Source: an uncultured Bifidobacterium sp. (GTDB lineage Bacteria > Actinomycetota > Actinomycetes > Actinomycetales > Bifidobacteriaceae). From it: a DNA stretch of 62,362 nucleotides. Where the stretch lies: contig CALNAE010000212.1 in NCBI GenBank assembly GCA_937874315.1, positions 1-62,362 on the forward strand, in the 5' to 3' direction. The translations under genes were made by a program, and so were the position numbers. Positions 34,721 to 42,998 of this stretch are shown here, piece by piece. Under the pieces are notes generated by a model that saw only the letters and a list, made by a program, of their open reading frames with translations, did no database searches and was not told where the DNA came from. Positions within the stretch are counted from its first letter, which is position 1. Each line of letters begins with the position of its first letter.

Positions 34721-35500
34721 TCAGCCGAAACGACCGGAGATATACCGTTCCGCCTCTTCGTTCTGCGGATTGTTGAACATCGTCGTGGTATCCGCGAAAT
34801 ACTCGAGATGCCCGGGCTGCCCGACGGCCTTGAGGTTGAAGAAGGCCGTGTAATCGGCGATGCGCGCCGCCTGCTGCATGTTATGCGTGACGATCACGAT
34901 GGTGTAGTCATGCTTCAACTCGTTGATGAGGTCCTCGACCGCCAGCGTCGAGATCGGGTCGAGCGCCGAGCAGGGCTCGTCCATCAGCAGAACCTGGGGG
35001 TGGACCGCGACCGCACGGGCGATGCACAGACGCTGCTGCTGACCACCCGACAGCCCGATTCCGGGATTGTTCAGACGGTCCTTGACCTCGTTCCACAGGT
35101 TCGCCCCACGCAACGCCCACTCGACCAGATCATCCGCATCGGACTTGCTGATGCGATGATTGTTCAATCGCACGCCGGCCAGCACGTTCTCCCGAATGGA
35201 CATGGTCGGGAACGGGTTGGCGCGCTGGAACACCATGCCGACGTCGCGACGCACCGCAACCGGGTCGACGCCCTTGGCGTACAGATCGCGGCCCTCAAGC
35301 AGCACCTGTCCTTTGACGTGTGCACCGGGGATGATCTCATGCATGCGATCCAACGTGCGCAGCACCGTCGACTTGCCGCAACCCGATGGACCGATGAACG
35401 CGGTGACCTTATTGGGTTGAATAGCGATATTGGCATCTTCCACCGCGAGAAAATCGCCGTAGTAGATGTTCAGATGTTTGACATCGATTCGTTGTCCCAT
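34721..35500 (-). CDS. pstB: Phosphate ABC transporter ATP-binding protein
   Basis: A 259-residue ATPase that powers high-affinity phosphate import. Walker A is GPSGCGKST, the signature LSGGQQQRLCIARA, Walker B VLLMDEPCSALDP, and the switch histidine lies in VTHNMQQA. It is the last gene of pstSCAB, 24 bases from pstA. Confidence 0.98.
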   Translation of the reverse strand: MGQRIDVKHLNIYYGDFLAVEDANIAIQPNKVTAFIGPSGCGKSTVLRTLDRMHEIIPGAHVKGQVLLEGRDLYAKGVDPVAVRRDVGMVFQRANPFPTMSIRENVLAGVRLNNHRISKSDADDLVEWALRGANLWNEVKDRLNNPGIGLSGGQQQRLCIARAVAVHPQVLLMDEPCSALDPISTLAVEDLINELKHDYTIVIVTHNMQQAARIADYTAFFNLKAVGQPGHLEYFADTTTMFNNPQNEEAERYISGRFG

Positions 35501-35524
35501 ATTATTTCCTTGTTTCCTTCACCA

Positions 35525-36520
35525 TCACTGCTCGGTCTTCACGGCGAATACCTTGGCAACCAGCCGCCCGATGAGATTCAGAATCAGCACGATGACGATC
35601 AACGCCAAAGCCGCGGCCCACGAACGCTCCACCGGGATGTTGCTCACGCAACTCGGACCGGCGGCCGCGGTGCAGGTAACCGACAGCTTGCTGTACTCCT
35701 GATACACATACACGGGCAGAGTGGTCATCTGCCCCGAGAAGAGGTTCAGATTCGTCGTGGCGATATAGCCCGCGGTCATCAGCAACGGCGCCGTCTCACC
35801 GACCACACGGGCGATGGCCAGAATCACGCCGGAGACGATGCCCGGCAACGCCGTGCGCAACACGATTTTCGTGATGGTCCGCTGCTTGGTGACGCCAAGC
35901 GCATACGCCGCCTCACGTAAGTCGTCGGGGACGACCTTGAGCATCTCCTCGCTGGATTTGACCACCGTGGGAAGCATCAGCAACGACAACGCGACGGAAC
36001 CTTCGAAGCCGTTGATGGTTCCCGGGCCGAAGGCGATGCTGAACATCGAGAAGGCGAAGAGGCCGGCCACAATGGAAGGAATACCGCTCATCACGTCGAC
36101 GAAAACCGAAATCGCACGAGCCAACTTGCCACCATGCGCATATTCCACCAGATAGACGGCGCACATGATGCCGACGGGCACGGAGATGACCATGGCGCCG
36201 AGCGTTATCTCCAACGTCCCGATGATGGCGTGCAGGATGCCGCCGTAGCCTCCGGAAGGAGTGGGACGGCCGCCGATCACACCGGACATGTTATACGACA
36301 GGAAATTGAGATTCATCCTGTGCACGCCATTGGAGATGGTCGTCCACAATACGGATGCCAGCGGCACCAGCGCGATCAGAAAGGCCACGGCGATCAGTAT
36401 CCGCATGACCATATCCTTGCGCCGGCGCGCGGCCATCGACGACCGTGTCGGGCGGAACTTGTCGAAATCGATCGTCGGAGCCCCATCCATAGGGGACTGA
36501 GTCGATGCGCTCATCGTCAC
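35525..36520 (-). CDS. pstA: Phosphate ABC transporter permease PstA
   Basis: A 331-residue inner-membrane permease with six predicted helices and the EAA loop region EEMLKVVPDDLREAAYALGVTK. The GTG at 36520 overlaps the pstC stop as GTGA, with GGAAGG 7 bases upstream; the ATG at 36514 is the alternative. The N-terminus has a cytosolic extension of about 40 residues. Confidence 0.96.
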   Translation of the reverse strand: MTMSASTQSPMDGAPTIDFDKFRPTRSSMAARRRKDMVMRILIAVAFLIALVPLASVLWTTISNGVHRMNLNFLSYNMSGVIGGRPTPSGGYGGILHAIIGTLEITLGAMVISVPVGIMCAVYLVEYAHGGKLARAISVFVDVMSGIPSIVAGLFAFSMFSIAFGPGTINGFEGSVALSLLMLPTVVKSSEEMLKVVPDDLREAAYALGVTKQRTITKIVLRTALPGIVSGVILAIARVVGETAPLLMTAGYIATTNLNLFSGQMTTLPVYVYQEYSKLSVTCTAAAGPSCVSNIPVERSWAAALALIVIVLILNLIGRLVAKVFAVKTEQ

Positions 36521-37470
36521 TCACCTACCTTCCGTGTGATCTTGCGAGCCAGGAAATTGACCAGGAAGGTGATGAGGAACAGCACCAGCCCGGTGCCGAT
36601 CAATGTCGAGACGCCGAGACTGTTCGCCTCCGGATACTGCGCGGCGATGTTGGCCGCTATCGTCTGACTCTGCGACGCCTGAAGCAGTTTGAAGCTGTAT
36701 TTCAGTCCCGGGGACAATATCATGAGCACGGCCATGGTCTCGCCAAGTGCGCGCCCCAAACCGAGCATGGATGCCGAAATCACGCCGGAGCGGCCGAAGG
36801 GGAGCACCGCAAGCTTGATCATCTCCCATTTCGTCGCGCCCAGGGCCAACGCCGCCTCCTGCTGCAGCCGGGGCGTCTGCACAAAGATGTCGCGTGACAT
36901 GGATGTGATAATCGGCAGAATCATGACCGCCAACACCACCGAAACCGTAGCTACGGTGCGTGACGGATTGGCGGCCGGACCGGCGAAGATCGGAATCCAG
37001 CCAAGGTACCGCGCCACCCAATCCCAGAACGGGTGGATGGCGGGAACCAGAACGATGCCGCCCCACAGGCCGTACACGACCGAGGGAATGGCCGCGAGCA
37101 GATCGACGATGTAATTCAGTACCGTAGCAAGGCGTTTGGGGGCGTACTGCGAGATGAACAGCGCGATGCCCACGGAGACGAAGAAAGCGATGATCAGGGC
37201 AAGTGCCGCGACCAACACGGTGCCGAACACCAGAGGACCGACATACTGCCAGAAATTATGGGCAAGCCCGCCGGTGAAGGACTCGACGGTTTTGGCGTTC
37301 TCGGATTGGTCGCCACCAATCAGGGGCCAGGCCCGGAACAACAGGAACAGCGTCACCGCCGCAAGCACGACAAGAATCACGATGCCGCAGCCATAGGCCA
37401 CGCCCTTGAATATCACATCGCCCCTCTTGCCGGAGCTGCGCGACTCGGTACCCGTACTGTGCAAACTCAC
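36517..37470 (-). CDS. pstC: Phosphate ABC transporter permease PstC
   Basis: A 317-residue membrane permease that pairs with PstA. The characteristic FGTVLVAALALIIAFFVSVG, AAIPSVVYGLWG and QEAALALGATKWEMI segments are present. It is coupled to pstA by an overlapping stop/start. A structured 159-base spacer separates it from pstS. Confidence 0.97.
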   Translation of the reverse strand: MSLHSTGTESRSSGKRGDVIFKGVAYGCGIVILVVLAAVTLFLLFRAWPLIGGDQSENAKTVESFTGGLAHNFWQYVGPLVFGTVLVAALALIIAFFVSVGIALFISQYAPKRLATVLNYIVDLLAAIPSVVYGLWGGIVLVPAIHPFWDWVARYLGWIPIFAGPAANPSRTVATVSVVLAVMILPIITSMSRDIFVQTPRLQQEAALALGATKWEMIKLAVLPFGRSGVISASMLGLGRALGETMAVLMILSPGLKYSFKLLQASQSQTIAANIAAQYPEANSLGVSTLIGTGLVLFLITFLVNFLARKITRKVGE

Positions 37471-37492
37471 CAGTTCTCCTTAGCGTCCACGC

Positions 37493-37590
37493 CATAAACC
37501 ACCGGTCGCATGCGCGGTGAGCGCATACTCGACATCCGTAGAGCTAACCTTACTCGCAGATTTCCTCTACCGACGTCGCCGGTGGTTATG
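37493..37590 (-). promoter_or_regulatory. Structured pstS-pstC spacer
   Basis: The ends of this segment (37493-37505 and 37579-37590) are complementary over 12 pairs with one bulged A. The interior holds ATGCGC-GGTGA-GCGCAT (37510-37526). The folded spacer could uncouple abundant pstS mRNA from pstCAB. Confidence 0.5.
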
Positions 37591-37629
37591 ACTTCGCGTT
37601 CTGGGATGATCACAGGGGAAAAACCCGGG

Positions 37630-38763
37630 TCACTTCGTTTGGATGGCGGAGATGGACTTGGTGACCTTCTGACGCAGTGAATCACCCATGGGGGCGGAAC
37701 CGGAGTTGCTGGCCGCCACGTCCTGGCCGTCCTTGCTCACTACGTAGGAAAGCCAAGACTTGACGAACTGGGCGGTTTTGGTGTTCTTGTAAGCGGGGCA
37801 CGCCACGTCATAGGACACAAGCACGACCGGGTAGGCATTCGCCTCGGTGATGTTGTGATTGATCTTGATCACCACGCGGTTTTCGCCCGTGGCGCTGGTG
37901 TCGAGCGGCGACGCGTCAACGACCTTCGCGGCGGCCGCGGCCGAATACGCCACGTAGTTGTCCCCTACCTTGACCGCGACGGTGCCCAGATCGCCGGCCT
38001 TCGACGCATCGGCATAGCCGATCGTCCCATCCGCCTGGGAGACGGTGCTGATGACGCCGTCCGTGCCCTTGCCGCTCTGGCCGACCTGATTGGGCCAGTT
38101 CTCGCTCAAGTCATAGCTCCAGTCGGATCCGGCGGCATCCTTGACGTAGCTCAGGAAGTTCTTGGTGGTACCTGACTTGTCAGAACGATGCACCACGGTG
38201 ATCGCGGTGTCGGGAAGCGTGACCTTCGGGTTCTGTTCGGCGATGGTCGGGTCGTTCCACTTGGTGATCTTGCCATCGAAGATCTTCGCGATGGTCTTGG
38301 CGTCCATGTTCAGATGCTTGTCCTTGCCGGAGATGCCCTTGAGATTGAAGACGACGGCGATCGGAGAGATGTAGACCGGCACATCGAAGGCCTTGGTGCT
38401 CGCCGCGCACACGCTGGCGGACTGGCTGACCTCGTCGGCGCTCAGGGATGCATCGGAACCGGCCCAGGCGGTGGCCCCGGTCAGGAAGGTGCTCACACCG
38501 GCTCCGGAACCGGTCGGATTGTATGAAACCTTGGCATCCGGGTTCTTCGACGAATAATCGGCGATCCACGCCTCAACCGCGGTCTGCTGCGCGGTCGATC
38601 CAGCCCCGGAGAACTCACCGGAAATCTTTGTCGCAGTGCTGCTGCTCGCGTTGCCGTTCGAGCTGCTGCTGCCCGTCGTGTTGTCACCGCATGCCGCGAT
38701 GGCCGCGAGCATAGCCAAGCCGCATCCCGCGGCGATGGAACGGATTAGCACATTCTTACGCAT
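37630..38763 (-). CDS. pstS: Phosphate-binding lipoprotein PstS
   Basis: A 377-residue lipoprotein that captures phosphate outside the membrane. The signal peptide ends in LAAIAAC with the lipidated C25, followed by a Ser/Asn-rich linker. Phosphate-binding segments include GAGSTAQQTAVEAWI and HRSDKSGTTKNFLSYV. The start at 38763 has AGAGGAA 8 bases away; an ATG seven codons upstream lacks this. A PHO box lies in front. Confidence 0.97.
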   Translation of the reverse strand: MRKNVLIRSIAAGCGLAMLAAIAACGDNTTGSSSSNGNASSSTATKISGEFSGAGSTAQQTAVEAWIADYSSKNPDAKVSYNPTGSGAGVSTFLTGATAWAGSDASLSADEVSQSASVCAASTKAFDVPVYISPIAVVFNLKGISGKDKHLNMDAKTIAKIFDGKITKWNDPTIAEQNPKVTLPDTAITVVHRSDKSGTTKNFLSYVKDAAGSDWSYDLSENWPNQVGQSGKGTDGVISTVSQADGTIGYADASKAGDLGTVAVKVGDNYVAYSAAAAAKVVDASPLDTSATGENRVVIKINHNITEANAYPVVLVSYDVACPAYKNTKTAQFVKSWLSYVVSKDGQDVAASNSGSAPMGDSLRQKVTKSISAIQTK

Positions 38764-38861
38764 GATTGCAATTCCTCTTATCATTCGGACGACTTGCGCC
38801 GTCGTGCATATCGATCAGACACGACTCAACCCCGTCTTCGACATGCATGGTGTTCATGACA

Positions 38862-38867
38862 ATTCTA
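38862..38867 (-). promoter_or_regulatory. pstS -10 box
   Basis: TAGAAT on the minus strand, about 95 bases before the pstS ATG. No -35 box is seen; the PHO box ends 33 bases upstream, compatible with activator-dependent transcription. Confidence 0.4.
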
Positions 38868-38899
38868 GAGTAAGGGAGTTCGCGGCGGTGTCGGACTCG

Positions 38900-38921
38900 T
38901 CAGGGTGAACAGCAGATGAAC
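38900..38921 (-). promoter_or_regulatory. PHO box in front of pstS
   Basis: Two 11-base direct repeats on the minus strand, GTTCATCTGCT and GTTCACCCTGA. This is the actinobacterial PhoP/RegX3 operator layout: GTTCACC-like heptamers spaced by 4 bases. The matching regulator is encoded directly upstream. Confidence 0.8.
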
Positions 38922-38950
38922 TTTTCGTCATCGCAGCATGACGTCCGGCC

Positions 38951-38980
38951 AGATCCGGCTAGATCCGGCTAGATCCGACC
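38951..38980. repeat. Three 10-bp tandem repeats after the regulator gene
   Basis: Units AGATCCGGCT, AGATCCGGCT, AGATCCGACC end 4 bases before the regulator stop codon. One repeat per helix turn; role unknown. Confidence 0.6.
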
Positions 38981-38983
38981 AGA

Positions 38984-39685
38984 TTATTCGGGATCGTCTA
39001 TTTTATATCCCAAACCGCGCACCGTCGTGAGATAGCGGTGCACCGAGGCATTCTCCTCGATTTTCGAGCGTAGCCGCTTGACGTGCACATCGAGCGTTTT
39101 GGTGTCACCGACGTAATCGGACCCCCACACCCGATCAATAAGCTGATGACGCGTCATCACGCGGCCCTTGTTCTGCATGAGATATTCCAACAGATCGAAT
39201 TCCTTCAGGGGGAAGAACACATTCTCACCGCGCACGGTCACCTGATGATGCCCGACGCTCATCACGATATCGCCGCATTGCAGCTCGACGTCCTCCTGCT
39301 CGCTCTCCTCCTGCTCGCTCTCCTCCGGATTACGTCGCATGACGGCGCGTATCCTTGCAAGCAGCTCGCGGAACGAATACGGCTTGGTGACATAGTCGTC
39401 GGCACCGATTTCCAGACCAACGACCTTGTCGATTTCCGCGCCCTTCGCCGTCACCATGATGATCGCCACCCTGCTCTGCTCACGGATGCGTCGGCACAGC
39501 TCAACCCCCCCGATACCCGGCAGCATCACGTCAAGCAGCACCATGTCGATGCCACCGCGGGTGAACAGCTCCCAGCCTTCCTCTCCCGTGGCGGCCGCGG
39601 ACACCGCGTATCCTTCTCGCGTGAGTTGGTACACCAGAGGCTCACGGTAGGATTCCTCGTCCTCAACGATCAGAATTCGCGTCAT
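38984..39685 (-). CDS. Phosphate-response regulator (RegX3/PhoP-like)
   Basis: A 233-residue OmpR-family regulator. The receiver has the acidic pair in IVEDEES, phospho-acceptor D52 in LLDVMLPG, and the lysine in YVTKPYS. The winged helix ends HVKRLRSKIEENASVHRYLTTVRGLGYKID. The linker has a duplicated EESEQ unit not usual for the family. The ATG at 39685 has AGAGG and overlaps the kinase gene by 23 bases. The pst operon with its PHO box lies directly downstream, so phosphate control is the natural inference. Confidence 0.9.
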   Translation of the reverse strand: MTRILIVEDEESYREPLVYQLTREGYAVSAAATGEEGWELFTRGGIDMVLLDVMLPGIGGVELCRRIREQSRVAIIMVTAKGAEIDKVVGLEIGADDYVTKPYSFRELLARIRAVMRRNPEESEQEESEQEDVELQCGDIVMSVGHHQVTVRGENVFFPLKEFDLLEYLMQNKGRVMTRHQLIDRVWGSDYVGDTKTLDVHVKRLRSKIEENASVHRYLTTVRGLGYKIDDPE

Positions 39686-40973
39686 GAACGACCTCTTCTT
39701 TCTGTTCGGGTGCCGCGGCGTGGGCCTCGGCCGGCGCGCCCTGCGCGGTTTCATCGACCCCCTGAAGGGTGATGGTGAATGTGGAGCCAAGATTTTCGTG
39801 GGACCAGACGTCGAGCGTTCCACCGTTCTCCTCGATGCAGTGCTTGGCGATGGACAGACCAAGGCCAGACCCTCCAGTCGCCCGTGAACGAGCGGAATCG
39901 ACCCGATAGAAGCGCTCGAAGATCCGGTCCAGCGCATCCTTGGGAATCCCGATGCCGCGGTCGATAACACGCAGCAGCACCCTGCCGCCTTCCTCGCGCA
40001 CCTCGATGGTCACCACGGAGTGTTCCGGGGAATAGCGTATCGCATTCTCGATGAGATTCTTCACCGCCGTGGTCAGCGACTCCCGATCGACCAACGCGCG
40101 GGGACCCGAATCGGTCACGGCATCCAACGCGATGCGGTTGCCGGCATCCACCAGGCGCAGCTCGACGGCGCGGGCCTGCGCCTGCGTCTGATTCATGACG
40201 ATCGCGTCCTTGGCGACGGCGAATACGCGGACCGGGACACGGTCTTTCACCGCATCGAGACTCTGCGCTCGTTGCAGATCAATGAGCCGATAGACCAACT
40301 GGGTCAGCCGCTTCGATTCGACGCCCATGCGGTTGGCGAAATATCTCACCGCGTCAGGATCATCGGCGGCGTCCATGACGGTTTCGGCCAGCAACGCTAT
40401 CGCCCCGGCGGGCGTTTTGAGCTCATGCGAGACATTGGTGACGAAGTCGCGACGCACCGAGGCGAAATGCCGTTGTTCGCTGATATCGCTCAAAAACATG
40501 ACGTATACGTCGTCATCCACGACGCCGATGCGCACGCGAACATATTCCACCGCATGCCGTTTCCCACCAGAGTGCGCTGGGGAATCCCGCTCACCCATAT
40601 CCGGTCGCGTCAAGCGCGGCGCGACATGGATCTCACGCTCGCGCTGCACGCCATCGGAAACGACCTGTTCGAGAATGTCCTCCAGCTCCGGGGAGATCAG
40701 CCGATCATGCTCGAGAATGCCGAGGTCGTCGGCATCGGGGCTGCGATAGCGCACCAGACCCTGCCCGCTGAGCACCACCATGGCATCGGGCATCAGCGCA
40801 ACGAGTCGGCGCTCGGCTTCGGCAGACCATTGCCGTTCGATGAACGTCCTCGGATCCGATGACTCCCCATCATCGACATCACCCAAGGAGGACAGATACC
40901 ACCCCAGCGCGAAACTCGCCGCCATCGCTACGATGGCGACCAATAGCCAGGCGAACCAGGGCACGATGTTCAC
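39663..40973 (-). CDS. Sensor histidine kinase (SenX3/PhoR-like)
   Basis: A kinase of about 436 residues. A single N-terminal membrane segment (IVPWFAWLLVAIVAMAAS) is followed by a PAS-like domain (MPDAMVVLSGQGLVRYRS), the H-box VTNVSHELKTPAGAI, the N-box NLIENAIRYS and G-boxes DRGIGIPKDAL and GGSGLGLSIAKH. With one membrane pass and no large extracellular domain it resembles PhoR/SenX3, which sense through the Pst complex. The GTG at 40973 is near the mtnN stop; a second GTG at 40964 is better spaced from AAGGA. Confidence 0.92.
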   Translation of the reverse strand: MNIVPWFAWLLVAIVAMAASFALGWYLSSLGDVDDGESSDPRTFIERQWSAEAERRLVALMPDAMVVLSGQGLVRYRSPDADDLGILEHDRLISPELEDILEQVVSDGVQREREIHVAPRLTRPDMGERDSPAHSGGKRHAVEYVRVRIGVVDDDVYVMFLSDISEQRHFASVRRDFVTNVSHELKTPAGAIALLAETVMDAADDPDAVRYFANRMGVESKRLTQLVYRLIDLQRAQSLDAVKDRVPVRVFAVAKDAIVMNQTQAQARAVELRLVDAGNRIALDAVTDSGPRALVDRESLTTAVKNLIENAIRYSPEHSVVTIEVREEGGRVLLRVIDRGIGIPKDALDRIFERFYRVDSARSRATGGSGLGLSIAKHCIEENGGTLDVWSHENLGSTFTITLQGVDETAQGAPAEAHAAAPEQKEEVVHDANSDR

Positions 40974-40977
40974 ATCC

Positions 40978-41670
40978 TTACAGCCGCGTGACGATTGCCA
41001 CGGCGAGTCTCGCCGCAGTGTCGGCGTAATCGGAGATATCGAATTCCTTGAATATCTCATAATCGGTATCGGCGTTGTCGCTCAGCGCTCGGATTATCAG
41101 GGAAGGAACGTCATTGCGCGCGGCGACATGCGCCACGGCGGCGCCCTCCATCTCCACGGCGTCGGCACCCGTCTGGGCCCTGACCCGATCGATCTTCTCC
41201 GGCGTGTCGACGAAATGATTGCCCGATGCGATCGTCCCCTGAATATGAGTGATGCCCATCTCGTCCAAGGCCGCGTCGGCCACGGCGAGCAGATGCGCGT
41301 CGCCGTGAAACTCTTCGGTTCTCGGCTTCCACTGGCCTATCAGCTGCATGTCGCTGTCGAGATACCGCAAGGTCCTGCCCAGAACCACGTCGTTAATATG
41401 CAGCCTCGGATTCAGGCTACCGGCGATGCCCGAGAAGATGACGGCATCGGGATGATAGGCATCGATCATGGCCTGGGTCGTCGCGGCGGCGTTCACCAGA
41501 CCCATCCCGCCCACGGTGGCCGCCACGGCGACATCATCGCCCGCCTTTGCGCCTACCGTGCCATACGACACGTCAAGACTGGCGAATCGATCGTGCCGGA
41601 CGCGCTCAAGGGCGGCGGCGATATGGGCCACCTCCTCTTCAAGTGCTCCTATAACGGCAACCGTGCGCAT
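40978..41670 (-). CDS. mtnN: 5'-methylthioadenosine/S-adenosylhomocysteine nucleosidase
   Basis: This 230-residue enzyme cleaves MTA and SAH to adenine and the thioribose, recycling SAM by-products. Seen: GALEEEVAHIAAAL with the catalytic Glu, VIFSGIAGSLNPRL, AVEMEGAAVAHVA and RALSDNADTD with the catalytic Asp. The start has GGGAGGA. It sits 5 bases before the phosphate sensor kinase, an uncommon operon partner. Confidence 0.95.
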   Translation of the reverse strand: MRTVAVIGALEEEVAHIAAALERVRHDRFASLDVSYGTVGAKAGDDVAVAATVGGMGLVNAAATTQAMIDAYHPDAVIFSGIAGSLNPRLHINDVVLGRTLRYLDSDMQLIGQWKPRTEEFHGDAHLLAVADAALDEMGITHIQGTIASGNHFVDTPEKIDRVRAQTGADAVEMEGAAVAHVAARNDVPSLIIRALSDNADTDYEIFKEFDISDYADTAARLAVAIVTRL

Positions 41671-41710
41671 ATGTCCTCCCTGGGTTCGCTGAATCATGCT
41701 TCTCTCACGG

Positions 41711-42970
41711 TTATAGCCAACGCCGCGTACGAACGGCTTCGGCGAGCTTGCGAAGCAGAGACGCCGTGTCGGGCCAGGATATGCAGCGATCGGTGATGGA
41801 CTGGCCATACACCAGTTGATTCAACGGTGCCGCCGGCTGGTTCCCCGCCGCGATGAAGCTCTCCATCATCACACCGGTGATGTTCTGTTCGCCCTGGGCA
41901 AGACGCTCGGCGATGTCTTCGACCACCCGAATCTGTTGGCGCTCATCTTTGCCGCTGTTGCCGTGTGAGCAATCGATGACCAAGCCGTGTGCGGCCGCGG
42001 AATCGGCGGGTAGTTCTCGTCGTATCTGCGTCACCGCCCGTGACACCGAATCCGCGTCGTAATTGGGGCCGTGTTCGGAGCCTCGCAACACGACATGGCA
42101 ATCGGGATTGCCCAGTGTCTCAACCGCGCAGGCACGACCAAGATGGTCGATGCCGAAGAAAGTATGGTTCTGCGCGGCGGCGAAGCACCCGTTCACCGCG
42201 GGTTTTACCGATCCGTCGGTCGCGTTTTTGAAGCCGACGGGCATCGACAATCCGCTGGCAAGCTGACGATGGATCTGCGATTCGGTGTTGCGCGCGCCGA
42301 TGGCACCCCAACTGACCGCGTCGGCGATGTACTGCGGCGAAGTCGGCTCAAGGAATTCCGTCGCCGCGGGAAGCCCCGCATCAAGCACGCTCAGCAGCGT
42401 GCTGCGAGCCAACAACAGTCCCCTGCGAATACGATGGCTGCCATCGAGATCCGGGTCGTTGATCAGTCCCTTCCAACCGACGGTGGTGCGCGGCTTCTCG
42501 AAATAGACCCGCATGACGATCAACAACTCGTTGTTCACCTGCGCGCTGAGACGGGCGAGTCGTTGCGCGTAATCCAACGCGGCTCTCGGATCATGCACCG
42601 AGCAGGGGCCGACGATCACCAGCAGCCGGTCATCCTGACCATACAGACAGGCGCGAATCGCGTCACGCGAGCTGGCTACCAGATCCTGGTCCTTCACGGA
42701 CATCGCCAACTCGCCAAGCACCTGGGCCGGCGTCGGCAACGGTTCAAGCTCCAGCACACGACGATTGATGATTCGATCGACGCCGACCTCGTCCTCCCAA
42801 CGTGGGACATCGGTATCGGTCAACGGGTTCCTGCCGCTACGAACGGCGGCGTGAATGGCCTTGAGTCCCGCGGGCGTATTGAGCGCCTGACCGGTCGACA
42901 GCTTGGAAACCGCCGGAACGTTGTCCGGTCCCGTCGCATCATGGGGCGTCATCTCGTCTGTATCCTGCAT
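41711..42970 (-). CDS. Type I DAHP synthase, second copy
   Basis: A 419-residue 3-deoxy-7-phosphoheptulonate synthase that joins PEP and erythrose 4-phosphate at the head of the shikimate pathway. Motifs: VGPCSVHDP, MRVYFEKPRTTVGWKGL, GARNTESQIHRQLASGLSMPVGFKN and VIDCSHGNSGKD. The N-terminus is about 40 residues longer than in the neighbour, which may alter feedback control. The start has AGGAGA. It follows the first copy by 28 bases. Confidence 0.95.
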   Translation of the reverse strand: MQDTDEMTPHDATGPDNVPAVSKLSTGQALNTPAGLKAIHAAVRSGRNPLTDTDVPRWEDEVGVDRIINRRVLELEPLPTPAQVLGELAMSVKDQDLVASSRDAIRACLYGQDDRLLVIVGPCSVHDPRAALDYAQRLARLSAQVNNELLIVMRVYFEKPRTTVGWKGLINDPDLDGSHRIRRGLLLARSTLLSVLDAGLPAATEFLEPTSPQYIADAVSWGAIGARNTESQIHRQLASGLSMPVGFKNATDGSVKPAVNGCFAAAQNHTFFGIDHLGRACAVETLGNPDCHVVLRGSEHGPNYDADSVSRAVTQIRRELPADSAAAHGLVIDCSHGNSGKDERQQIRVVEDIAERLAQGEQNITGVMMESFIAAGNQPAAPLNQLVYGQSITDRCISWPDTASLLRKLAEAVRTRRWL

Positions 42971-42998
42971 CGCACTCTCCTTGGCCGCGTTCCACTTC

